Shown piece by piece: positions 15,987-24,194 of a stretch of 64,000 nt of DNA. The stretch's first letter is position 1. Each line of letters starts with the position of its first letter. The translations under genes were made by a program, and so were the position numbers. This DNA is from Phycisphaerales bacterium UBA5793 (GTDB lineage: Bacteria; Planctomycetota; Phycisphaerae; Phycisphaerales; UBA5793): the NCBI GenBank assembly GCA_002418285.1, contig DIDT01000053.1:38789-102788 (forward strand), given 5' to 3'. The notes beneath the pieces were generated by a model. It saw nothing but the letters and a program-made list of their open reading frames with translations. It did not search any database and had not been told where the DNA came from.

Positions 15987-18152
15987 TCAGTTCGAGATGA
16001 TCAGCGGCACCATATTGGACGCCGGCAGATTCAATGCGCCATGGGCTTGAGCAGCCGCGGTGGCTACCGGACCTCTGGCGGTCTTGACGAGGTTGACCAG
16101 TGATCGGATTTGCGATTCGCTGGCGTAGGATCCATACCGCTTGGCGGACTGCGCGATATAGTCCAGCATCGCGATCTGAACGGCTTCGTCGGATTCGCCA
16201 AGAGCGGCAGTCATCAAAGCGGACTGAGCCCGAGAACCATTGACCCAGGCGAGAGTCTGGGCAGCTGTGAGTCGAAGCTCCCCGGTATACGTTGAAAGTG
16301 CTTCAACCAAGGCGGTCTCCGCCCGCTTGATGTCGTAGGCGGCACTGTTTCGTACCGCAATGTCGCGGAGGACATGCAGGGATTCGTCGGCGTAGGCATC
16401 CGCTTCCTGCCTGGTGATCAACTCGCCGGTCGTGCGACCGATCAGCGCCTGCAGAGCAGCGTCCATCTGCGCCTGCTGCAGTCCAAGACGGATGACTGCA
16501 ACTCGGCGATTGCTATCAAACTGGCTGCGGACCTTGGGAACATCCTGCGAGGCCACGAGCGCAGCCACCGGCGAAGCAGAGATGCGCTCATCGGTCTGGA
16601 TCGAGGCGATGGTGTCAAGCAGACGCTCGGGCGAGATCATCAGCACGAACAGATCCACGGCCGGTGCGGAGGCGAGATCGGCCTGCATCCCCGCAAAGGT
16701 CGAGCGAGGCGGCAGAACCGTGAACCCCATGTCGCGAAGGTTGGACGCGAGGCTGCGCTGATCTTCCTGGTTTTCCGCGATGACGGCCGCAAAGCGCTCG
16801 TCACCCGTTCGAATCGCGCCAGCGAGAATGGGCACGACGCGATCGGCACCGTCAAACGGAGACATGGGCAGTGCCCGGCCCAATGCGAGCGCGGCATCGT
16901 ACTGCACACGACGCTCGGGGAATTCGAGTGATTCGATGAGCGGCGAAGGACGATTGTTGGCCAGCCACAGACTCGCATCGCCAGCCGTGCCGTTCAGGGC
17001 TTCGATTGCATGACGGGCCAGGCGGGCGTTCAGATCGCGATTCGCCCGGGCCAGGACAACCTGTGCGGAGGCGGGGCCGGAGGCGACCGCGTAGTAGAGC
17101 GGGGGCCGGCGATCCGGGCCGTACGTGGGGTCGACGCCATCTCCGAGTTCATCACTGCGACGGAAGTTCGCAGCGATCCACATGCTCAGGGCGTCGAGCG
17201 AGTCCGCCGACTGCTTCAGAGCTTGCTCCGAGCACTGCATCGCCATCACTTCAGAGTAGATCCGCGTCGGCACCGGAACGGCATAGAGACCGGTGCCATT
17301 CTTGTAGTACCAAATGTTGTTTGTCGCCTCGGACGGCCAAGCGATGAGACTCTCTGATTCACCCCAGTAGAGCTCAGCCAGAGACACCCACATCTGCACG
17401 GGCTCGGCATCGATGATGGCTCCGAGACGATCTGCGGCCGCTCGTGCGGCTGTTCGCACAGCGGGGGTCGTCTTCGTGTCCTCCATCAGCGTGCGAAGTG
17501 CGGGCACGGCGTGGAAGTAGTTCATCTGTCCGAGAATGTCACAAATGCGTTCCTGGTTTACTGGATCAAGGTGCGGCAGCGCGACGGTCAGGGGCGTAAC
17601 CGCCTGGCGACCGATATTGAGCAGCACCTGAGTACAGCGAGCCTTTAGTTCCGTCGAGTTCGTGCCGGTGAGGACTTCAAGCAATTGCGGGACGGCGTAC
17701 TCGCCTGCAGCCTTGAGAGCACTCTCAGCCATCAACCGGCCGCGCGGCGTTCCGACCAGATTCTGAATGTGTCGGGCGATCTCTTCCGGATCACGGGCCA
17801 TGTCGATTCGACCCCTGTTCAACCGACTCTGCAGCGCCCCGGCAATCTCCTCGAGTTCTGCGATCCGGGCCGCTCGGACCAGCGCGTCATCGATGCGCTT
17901 GCCGATTCCCATGTCGTCGACGAGGCGGTACAAGTCCGCATCGCTGATGCTCGACTCGACGAGCGCCTGAGCGGCGCTGTGTGCGAGTTCCGGTCTCGCG
18001 ACGAGAACGTAGTGAACAAAGTCCTCGAGCAGCTCTGCTTCTTTGGACTTGGCTTCCTGTTCAATTGGCTGCGCAACGACGTTGGGAACAAGACCGAGGC
18101 AGCAAACGATAAGGCCGAGCAGGCACAGTCGGCGCAGTGACGTGTAGAACAC
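15987..18152 (-). CDS. Exported HEAT-repeat protein with a receiver-like segment
   Basis: 721 residues: signal peptide ending at about residue 27 (PNVVAQ), then an acidic helical segment and HEAT-like repeats (about 140-260, for example YAVPQLLEVLTGTNS). A middle region (260-450) has more helical pairs. Around 445-570 sits an alpha/beta stretch of receiver-like rhythm (ERFAAVIAENQEDQRSLAS, then AVDLFVLMISP, then ASPVAALVAS), followed by HEAT-like helices to the end. The receiver-like part lacks a clear phospho-acceptor. A GTG at 18152 with GGAGG six bases before it is chosen over a TTG at 18158. Function unknown; probably a periplasmic scaffold. Confidence 0.8.
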   Translation of the reverse strand: MFYTSLRRLCLLGLIVCCLGLVPNVVAQPIEQEAKSKEAELLEDFVHYVLVARPELAHSAAQALVESSISDADLYRLVDDMGIGKRIDDALVRAARIAELEEIAGALQSRLNRGRIDMARDPEEIARHIQNLVGTPRGRLMAESALKAAGEYAVPQLLEVLTGTNSTELKARCTQVLLNIGRQAVTPLTVALPHLDPVNQERICDILGQMNYFHAVPALRTLMEDTKTTPAVRTAARAAADRLGAIIDAEPVQMWVSLAELYWGESESLIAWPSEATNNIWYYKNGTGLYAVPVPTRIYSEVMAMQCSEQALKQSADSLDALSMWIAANFRRSDELGDGVDPTYGPDRRPPLYYAVASGPASAQVVLARANRDLNARLARHAIEALNGTAGDASLWLANNRPSPLIESLEFPERRVQYDAALALGRALPMSPFDGADRVVPILAGAIRTGDERFAAVIAENQEDQRSLASNLRDMGFTVLPPRSTFAGMQADLASAPAVDLFVLMISPERLLDTIASIQTDERISASPVAALVASQDVPKVRSQFDSNRRVAVIRLGLQQAQMDAALQALIGRTTGELITRQEADAYADESLHVLRDIAVRNSAAYDIKRAETALVEALSTYTGELRLTAAQTLAWVNGSRAQSALMTAALGESDEAVQIAMLDYIAQSAKRYGSYASESQIRSLVNLVKTARGPVATAAAQAHGALNLPASNMVPLIISN

Positions 18153-18359
18153 AGGCAACCTCCGCCAAAGGGGGTGGAAACAGCACGCAACGACCGAAGG
18201 TCCGCAAGCCCCCGGTCGCCAATGATGCGCAACCCCCGGCCACAGCCGGAAGTTGCGTCATCGCAAGAACGGAATGTATCGACTGGAGGCGTCGGTGTCA
18301 ATGCGAAGCCAGAAAAGGGCTGTTCCCAATTCTCCACCTTCTCACCCCATCGAGAGCCA

Positions 18360-18388
18360 TTGACCGAGAGCCGGCTGACCGTTAGAGT
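18360..18388 (+). promoter_or_regulatory. Probable sigma-70 promoter for the cobalamin-riboswitch operon
   Basis: TTGACC (18360-18365) and TAGAGT (18383-18388) are separated by 17 bases. A start of transcription near 18395 would place the aptamer at the very 5' end of the message, as usual. Confidence 0.5.
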
Positions 18389-18397
18389 GCCATGTCA

Positions 18398-18630
18398 AGG
18401 GTGCCCGAGTCTTCCACGTGGCAAATTCCACGGGGATGGCGGAGGCTGAAATGGGAAGCGTGGTGAGAATCCACCGCGGACGCGCCGCCGTAATGAGTCG
18501 CTTTGGGGAAATGGCCCCGGAGCATCGGCCGACCACAACGCCACTGTCCCTCATCGCTCTCCGGATGAAAAAGAGGATGGGAAGGCGGTCGGACGACAAC
18601 AGACTCTGAGCCGGAAGACCTGCCACTGGC
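18398..18630 (+). promoter_or_regulatory. Cobalamin (AdoCbl-type) riboswitch
   Basis: The conserved core is present in order: GCTGAAATGGGAAGC (18445-18459), GGTGAGAATCCACC (about 18462-18475), GCGGACGCGCCGCCGTAA (18476-18493), the CCACTG element (18541-18546), and the B12 box GAGCCGGAAGACCTGCC (18608-18624). This is the standard cobalamin aptamer layout, only the peripheral stems being variable. The direction and the promoter just upstream assign it to the three-gene operon starting at 18826. In the family, binding of adenosylcobalamin usually shuts off expression. Confidence 0.9.
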
Positions 18631-18825
18631 ACGAGGCCACGATCGCAACACGTCGCGATCGCGGAACCTCTCCCTGGTCGTCCTCGCGCTCCGGGACGTC
18701 GCGGCTCTCGACTTCTGTTTGTTCCTGACAGAGGCTCGACCCCGACTCGGCGAGAACGGCCGTGTCGCCGGTTGTGTCCAGGAACCGCCTCTCGCGATCA
18801 GAGGTGACAGACAGGAGTTTCAAAG
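18631..18825 (+). other. Leader between riboswitch and first gene
   Basis: About 195 non-coding bases. A small hairpin (cctct 18788-18792 with agagg 18800-18804) lies just before the ribosome site AGGAG (18813-18817), eight bases from the ATG. It could be part of the expression platform. A second palindrome gatcgc/gcgatc surrounds 18650-18662. Confidence 0.5.
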
Positions 18826-19911
18826 ATGTCTGCGTTTCCCTTTGCGGGATGGGCGCCGCGGTCTGCCGCGCTCGTCGTTTGCTCGATCTTCGCAGCGCCG
18901 GTCTCGGCCGCCCCACCGTTGCACCACGTTGGAAATCAGTCGGGACCCGGCGGGGTCTTCGACGTGTTGGCGGACGGTCGGTTGATCGGCATGGACGGTG
19001 CATCGGTGCTCGTTGAGACGGCGCCGACCTCCGGGCAGTTCACCACGATGGGCTTTTTCGATCCCGGGCTCATCAGTGAGTATGGTGCGTCGTTTCTATC
19101 GGTGAGCCCGGATGGGACGCGATTCGTCGTCGGCGATGGCAACTTCGGCGGCGCGTACGTTTTCGAGGCTGCACTTTCCGATCTCAACGGTGGGCCGATC
19201 GCGCATCGCGCGTTTGAACACGAGAACTACGCCGCGGCGTGGTACGACAACAATCGCCTGGCCATCACCTCCGCCAACCCGGGCACGTTCCTTGGCGAAG
19301 TGCGCATCCTCGATCTCGTCGATGGATCGTCAACACTCGTGCTCAACCTCGACGGTGCTTCGGGTGGGCTCGCCTTCGATGGGCAGGGCAATCTCTTTAC
19401 AGGCAACGGCTACGACTTCATCCCGGGTGGATCGGATATTGGAGACATCCGCGCCTTTCGCGCCGCGGACCTCGCGGAAGTGCTCAGCGGGCAACAGGCA
19501 GTGATCGACTTCGCCACTTCCGGCCAATTCATCGGCCGCGTGCTTTCCGCCTCGGGCCTCTCGTTCGACTCAGCCGGCCAGCTGTTCATCGGTGGCGGCG
19601 ATTTCGATCGAGGAGCAATCGATTACTTTGCCCTGGCGGACGGGTCGGCGGTGCGCCGTGCATTTGACGGACTGGGCGCCCTCGACTGGCCCGATCTGTT
19701 TGTAGATGATCCCGAGGCAGAGCCGTTCAGCTTTTATGGCGCGATGTTTAATGAAATCACGGGTGAGTGGTTGATCGCCTCCGGATCCTCGTTCACGCTC
19801 TATCGCTATGCTCCGATTCCCGCACCGGACACGCTGCTGGTGCTGACGATGGGGGCTGGTTTCCTCGTTCGACGGCGGCGTCGGGAAGGGAGCCGGCATG
19901 ATGCGAGGTAA
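18826..19911 (+). CDS. Secreted beta-propeller-like protein with PEP-CTERM-like tail, under cobalamin riboswitch
   Basis: 361 residues: signal peptide (about 1-28, ending VSAA), then repeated blade-like stretches with small-residue turns (GGVFDVLADGRLIGMDG, FLSVSPDGTRFVVGDG, GLAFDGQGNLFTGNG, GLSFDSAGQLFIGGG), which suggest a beta-propeller of about six or seven blades. The C-terminus is PIPAPDTLLVLTMGAGFLV followed by RRRRRE, that is Pro-rich motif, membrane helix and basic end, like PEP-CTERM sorting signals. First gene of the riboswitch operon; its end overlaps the next gene by 14 bases. It may bind corrinoid at the surface, as BtuG propellers do in Bacteroides; that is inference. Confidence 0.8.
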   Translation: MSAFPFAGWAPRSAALVVCSIFAAPVSAAPPLHHVGNQSGPGGVFDVLADGRLIGMDGASVLVETAPTSGQFTTMGFFDPGLISEYGASFLSVSPDGTRFVVGDGNFGGAYVFEAALSDLNGGPIAHRAFEHENYAAAWYDNNRLAITSANPGTFLGEVRILDLVDGSSTLVLNLDGASGGLAFDGQGNLFTGNGYDFIPGGSDIGDIRAFRAADLAEVLSGQQAVIDFATSGQFIGRVLSASGLSFDSAGQLFIGGGDFDRGAIDYFALADGSAVRRAFDGLGALDWPDLFVDDPEAEPFSFYGAMFNEITGEWLIASGSSFTLYRYAPIPAPDTLLVLTMGAGFLVRRRRREGSRHDAR

Positions 19912-20797
19912 CGCTACCGTCTTCGCGGCCGCGACACTGATGGTCAGCGCGTCAATGACTTTGGCAGCTGCAGATCCGCCGTGGCGCGCCATCGCACCGG
20001 GCATGATAAGGCACTCGCCCTTCGCGACGCGCGTCATCGACTACTCTCCCGCGCCCGGCCAATTCACAAACGACCCGTTGTATAACGATCCGCAGAGGGC
20101 GCTTGGCGCGCCGATCGGGGGCGGCACGATCGCACCCGACAACTTAAAGCTCGTCACGCTTGGTGGGTTCGGGGGGTCCATCACTCTTGGCTTTAGTCAG
20201 ACCATCTGGGAAGACGCCGACCATCCCATGGGACTGGATTTCATCGTCTTTGGCAACGCGTCCTGGCTCATCGGGCTCCCATCGATCCGGTGGGCAGAGG
20301 CGGCGATGGTCGAGGTCAGTTACGACGCCAATTACAACAGGCTTGCCGATGACCCCTGGTTCGTCATTCCCGGTTCGCACCTGACCGACCCGAAGCGTCA
20401 GCGGCGCAACGGCTACTTCATTCTGCCCGACGAGCCGTTCGGCCATCCGCCGATCTTCAACACCAGCACAGATGGCAGCGAAGCCTTCTGGGGATACGCG
20501 GACATGAACCCCACGCTGCTGCTCGGCGACCTCAACGCGGACAACATCGTCGATGATCCGAACCTGGGACCGGAGCACTTCTACACCGTGCCTGATGATC
20601 CTCGCATCGAAGGCATCACGCCGGGCAGCGGTGGCGGGGATGGGTTCGACATTGCCTGGGCCGTAGATCCGCTGACGGGCCAGTCCGCACATCTGCGCGG
20701 CATCGACTTTGTTCGCATTACGACAGCGGTCGATGCCCAGAACGGGCAATTCGGTGAGGTCTCGGCGGAAATCGGCGGCGTGGCCGCAGTGAGGTGA
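19898..20797 (+). CDS. Secreted surface protein, second gene of the cobalamin-riboswitch operon
   Basis: 299 residues with a signal peptide (about 1-26, ending LAAA). The N-terminal half carries ALGAPIGGG, LGGFGGSITLGF and a DFIVFGNAS stretch, a pattern I associate with bacterial cell-surface proteins that often sit beside B12 loci, though I cannot name a database family. A calcium-loop-like GDLNADNIVDD is near residue 205, and WAVDPLTGQ and IDFVRITTAVDA near the end. The ATG at 19898 has GGGAG six bases upstream and overlaps the previous gene. No membrane anchor is seen, so it may be free or held by its neighbour. Confidence 0.75.
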   Translation: MMRGNATVFAAATLMVSASMTLAAADPPWRAIAPGMIRHSPFATRVIDYSPAPGQFTNDPLYNDPQRALGAPIGGGTIAPDNLKLVTLGGFGGSITLGFSQTIWEDADHPMGLDFIVFGNASWLIGLPSIRWAEAAMVEVSYDANYNRLADDPWFVIPGSHLTDPKRQRRNGYFILPDEPFGHPPIFNTSTDGSEAFWGYADMNPTLLLGDLNADNIVDDPNLGPEHFYTVPDDPRIEGITPGSGGGDGFDIAWAVDPLTGQSAHLRGIDFVRITTAVDAQNGQFGEVSAEIGGVAAVR

Positions 20798-20802
20798 ACT
20801 CC

Positions 20803-21594
20803 ATGAGCCGAAGACCAACTCGATCAGTCGGGCGCGACCAAGGGTTCACAATCATCGAACTGCTCGTCGTGATGGGAGTGGTGGCACTGCTCGTCGGCCT
20901 ACTCGTGCCGGCGCTGCGCGGAGCGCGAAACGCTTCGCGCAGCGCGGCGTGCGCTTCGAACCTCCGCCAGCTCATCCTCGCAAATCTGGCGTACGCAAAC
21001 GAAAACGCGGGGCGGTTTGCGCCGGGCGCCGCCCGGTTCGAGCGCAATCTCGATCGCTGGTTCGGGACGCGGCTCAATTCGCGCGATGCGTTCGAACCTC
21101 AAAACGGGCCACTGTCACCCCATTTGGGACCTCAGGGCGCCGTGCGTCAGTGTCCGTCGTTCGTGCCCGGACCGCGCAACGAACAGACGGATTTTGAGGC
21201 GGGCTGTGGCGGCTACGGGTACAACAATGCGTACATCGGCGTGAGTGATGACAGCGATCAAGTCGGCGTGCAATGCTCCGCCATTGCGCGCCCCGATGAG
21301 ACGGTTCTGTTCGCCGACACGGCTCTGGCAATGCCGGTTCCGACGCTGCGATTGATCGAGTACAGCTTTGCCGAGCCCCCGCTGCAGCGCGATTCGCCGT
21401 ATCCTCTAGATCCGTCCATTCAATTCCGCCATGCCGGCGCGGCCAACATCGGCTGGGCGGACGGCCACGTGACCCATCGCGAATTCTCGTTTACGAGGGG
21501 CAACATCTACGGCATCACCGAATCCCAGATGCGCGATCTGCACATCGGGTGGTTTGGCGCAACCGCGGACAATCGACTCTTCGATCTCCGTTAG
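20803..21594 (+). CDS. Pseudopilin-like H-X9-DG protein, third gene of the cobalamin-riboswitch operon
   Basis: 263 residues. A 14-residue basic leader precedes G-FTIIELLVVMGVVALL, a class III prepilin signal with Glu at +5. The helix continues to ACASNLRQLILANLAYANENAG, typical of the planctomycete pseudopilin family, and the C-terminal half has FRHAGAANIGWADGHV, which fits the H-X9-DG motif. Several Cys pairs (CGGYGYNN, VQCSA) suggest disulfides. The ATG at 20803 is chosen over a GTG at 20794 because GAGG lies about nine bases upstream. Sharing an operon with surface proteins under cobalamin control is unusual for a pseudopilin. Confidence 0.88.
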   Translation: MSRRPTRSVGRDQGFTIIELLVVMGVVALLVGLLVPALRGARNASRSAACASNLRQLILANLAYANENAGRFAPGAARFERNLDRWFGTRLNSRDAFEPQNGPLSPHLGPQGAVRQCPSFVPGPRNEQTDFEAGCGGYGYNNAYIGVSDDSDQVGVQCSAIARPDETVLFADTALAMPVPTLRLIEYSFAEPPLQRDSPYPLDPSIQFRHAGAANIGWADGHVTHREFSFTRGNIYGITESQMRDLHIGWFGATADNRLFDLR

Positions 21595-21596
21595 CA

Positions 21597-22763
21597 CTAC
21601 AGGTTGCCGCGACGGCTCTGTTCGAGTTCGAGCGCTTCAAAAAGGGCCTTGAAATTGCCTTTGCCGAAACTCTGCGAACCACGGCGCGTGATGATCTCGA
21701 AAAAGAGCGTCGGACGATCCTGGACGGGTCGACTGAAGATCTGGAGCAGGTACCCCTCATCATCGCGATCGACGAGGATTCCAAGTTCCTTGATCTTCTG
21801 TCGATCTTCTTCAATCTCACCGACGCGATCCCAGACGATGTCGTAGTAGGTGTCAGGAAGCTTCAGGAATTCCACGCCTCGCTCGCGAAGTAGGCGCACC
21901 GAATTGATTTCGTCGCGGGTGCGCAGGGCGAGGTGCTGTACGCCGGGCGTGTTGTTGTGCCAGTCGAGGTATTCCTGCACCTGGCTCTTGCCGCGTCCGG
22001 GAGCGGGCTCGTTAATGGGCATCTTGATGAGGCCGCGACCGCTGCTCATGACCTTGCTCATCAGCGAGGAGTACTCGGTGGAAATGTCCTTGTCGTCGAA
22101 GTGCTTGAACATGGTGAAGCCCATGACTTCTTCGTACCACTTCACCCAGTCATTCATCTTGCCCAGTTCGACGTTGCCCACGAGGTGATCGACGAACTTG
22201 AGGCCGCAATCGCCATCAGCATTCAGTTTGTTTACAGGCGGATTGATGGGGATGAAGCCGGGAAGGAACTTGCTCTTGTACTGCGAGCGGTCGATGAAGG
22301 CGTGGTTGACCTCGCCGTAGGTGTAGATAGCCGATCGTGTGATCTGGCCGTGGTCGTCCCTCTCAACGGTGGGCTCCTGCGCACCGCGGCCGCCGCGACG
22401 AGTGGTCTGCTCGTAGGCGTCCTCGGCGTCCTTCACCGTGAAGTTGACCCCCTTGACCCCGTCTCCGAAGAGGTTGACGTGGCGCTGGGCTGGATGGTCC
22501 TTGGTGAGACCGGTGGTGAGCACGAAGCGGATATTGCCCTGCTCGAGAAGGTAGCTGGCACTGTCCCGACAGCCCGTCTCCTGGCCTTTGTAGGCCGTTA
22601 TGTTAAAGCCGAATGCGGCTGCGTAGTAGTAGGCGGCCTGGCGAGCATTGCCGACGTAGAACTCGACGTGGTCGACGTCGACGAGTTCGAGCCAGCCATG
22701 CTCTTTGGGTGTGTGCTTCTCGGGGTCGAGGTGTGAGATATCGGGCTTACTGGTCGTGCTCAT
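21597..22763 (-). CDS. hppD: 4-hydroxyphenylpyruvate dioxygenase
   Basis: Non-haem iron dioxygenase that converts 4-hydroxyphenylpyruvate to homogentisate in tyrosine breakdown. 388 residues, close to bacterial enzymes (about 350-380). The 2-His-1-Glu iron ligands are recognisable in the C-terminal domain: FVDHLVGN (His193), GVQHLAL (His277) and FFEIITRRG (Glu356). Residues 25-180 form the N-terminal non-catalytic VOC domain. The ATG has GGAGG eight bases before it. It ends two bases from the stop of the facing cobalamin operon. No other tyrosine catabolic gene is present. Confidence 0.97.
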   Translation of the reverse strand: MSTTSKPDISHLDPEKHTPKEHGWLELVDVDHVEFYVGNARQAAYYYAAAFGFNITAYKGQETGCRDSASYLLEQGNIRFVLTTGLTKDHPAQRHVNLFGDGVKGVNFTVKDAEDAYEQTTRRGGRGAQEPTVERDDHGQITRSAIYTYGEVNHAFIDRSQYKSKFLPGFIPINPPVNKLNADGDCGLKFVDHLVGNVELGKMNDWVKWYEEVMGFTMFKHFDDKDISTEYSSLMSKVMSSGRGLIKMPINEPAPGRGKSQVQEYLDWHNNTPGVQHLALRTRDEINSVRLLRERGVEFLKLPDTYYDIVWDRVGEIEEDRQKIKELGILVDRDDEGYLLQIFSRPVQDRPTLFFEIITRRGSQSFGKGNFKALFEALELEQSRRGNL

Positions 22764-22888
22764 GGTCGGCCTCCAATGCGATCGCTACCTGACAGAGCAT
22801 AATCAGGTCACCGCCGAGGCTCCATGCGGTATGGGCCCGGTTCTGGCCGGGTCGGCGGAGTCTTGCCACAGCATGCTCGGGTCTCGGG

Positions 22889-23884
22889 CTAGTTCGTTGG
22901 CTCAAGCCGTGTGGTTGGCGGCGTCCCGGCTCGCTTCCCAGCGCGCGCTTGGGCGAAGGGCAGGTACTCCTCCTCGTACCATTGCTTCCAGCGCGGCACG
23001 TTGAAGCCGAAGTCCACCGGCTGACCAAAATCCTCCTTGACGATATTCACCAGAGCGTTGTGTGCATCGAGGTTGTAGAACTCAACCACCGCATCGATGA
23101 TGCGGACCACGGTGCCCTCAGTAGCAACCGAGAGCGTCGGATCGAACCCGACGGAGTTGTCACCAACAACGGGCTGGAGATCCGTTACAAGGTATCGTTG
23201 GGTGCCCACGGAAATGAATGCCAGGTCGCCCGATCCGCTCATGGACGGCACGGGCTGCTGGGCCACAATGAGGTGTGGAATGGCCTGTACAAGCTGGAGC
23301 GCGCCGGCCGCGCCAGCTCCCGCGCTGACGATGTCCATATTGCCCGAGTCGATGGCACGCTCGACGACCATCTGGGTGGTCTTGGCGGCGGGGCCGTGGA
23401 GGTGTGCGAGGGCTTCCTTGCGCATCTCCGGATCCTGGTCGTGAATGGCCATCCAGGCCAGTGTTGACTGTCCGACCTCCGGATCCAGTCGCTCGGCGAA
23501 GTGCTCGAAGAGCCAGTCGCGAACGTCCTGCTTCTCTTTTCGAGCCAGATCGATGAGCGGCTCCACTGCGGCGGCGTCAGTGAATTTTGACAGTTCTTCG
23601 AGGCCGCGCTCCCGCGTTGCGGGGAATTGCTTTGCGCCGAGGAACTGACCGCGTATGCGCTTGATGTCCTTGTCGTAGGCCCGCTTGGCGATGATGAACG
23701 CCCGAGTCGCCTGCTCTGAGGGCATGGGTGGTGCGACAACTGATGCCGGGGCACTCACCGTTGTCTGGACCCGAGCGGTTTGAACCACCGGCCGCTGGAT
23801 CGTGGCCTGCCCGAAGACGGCACTGGTCGTGCTCAGCGCGACCAGAGAAGTGCACACGAGTGCGGTTCGATTGAATGGCTGCAT
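22889..23884 (-). CDS. Exported HEAT-repeat-like protein
   Basis: 331 residues. Signal peptide ends near residue 25 (SAVFGQ), followed by a Thr/Val/Pro-rich linker (25-55) and helical repeats of HEAT type (about 90-210, for example AAAVEPLIDLARKEKQDVR and PEMRKEALAHLHGPAA). The last hundred residues (TQRYLVTDLQPVVG onward) form a different, unrecognised domain ending in a Trp-rich WKQWYEEEYLPF motif. GGAG lies six bases before the ATG. Like the other HEAT protein at 15987-18152 it is probably periplasmic. Function unknown. Confidence 0.78.
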   Translation of the reverse strand: MQPFNRTALVCTSLVALSTTSAVFGQATIQRPVVQTARVQTTVSAPASVVAPPMPSEQATRAFIIAKRAYDKDIKRIRGQFLGAKQFPATRERGLEELSKFTDAAAVEPLIDLARKEKQDVRDWLFEHFAERLDPEVGQSTLAWMAIHDQDPEMRKEALAHLHGPAAKTTQMVVERAIDSGNMDIVSAGAGAAGALQLVQAIPHLIVAQQPVPSMSGSGDLAFISVGTQRYLVTDLQPVVGDNSVGFDPTLSVATEGTVVRIIDAVVEFYNLDAHNALVNIVKEDFGQPVDFGFNVPRWKQWYEEEYLPFAQARAGKRAGTPPTTRLEPTN

Positions 23885-24194
23885 GGCGGGATCTCCGGAA
23901 GGCGCTCAGGGGCACAACCCGCGTGGGGAGTACACCATAATCCTAGGTGAGGTCGGGCGGTGAAAAAGGAGAAAAACGGCCCATCGCCGTGTGCCGCAAG
24001 GAGGAAACCCCGCTTCGCTTGGGAAGCCCTGTGCCTGCTCCGACTGGGCCACTACGGCGATGTTGTGCCGACGACTGCTGTCGCATACTCCTATACGGAT
24101 GCGCCCCGAGAGAGGTTCTGGCAGTTTGCCGATCACTTCGGTTTGGCTAGACTTGGCCCTTACCGGTCCATCGCCAGCGAAACGGATTTCCAGC
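23885..24194. other. Divergent intergenic region between HEAT gene and nuoH
   Basis: 310 bases with no gene. It must carry divergent promoters; a candidate for nuoH is given separately. I see no riboswitch core or hairpin of note. Confidence 0.6.
24126..24153 (+). promoter_or_regulatory. Candidate promoter for nuoH
   Basis: TTGCCG (24126-24131) and TAGACT (24148-24153) are 16 bases apart, 42 bases before the nuoH start. The match is moderate. Confidence 0.3.
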
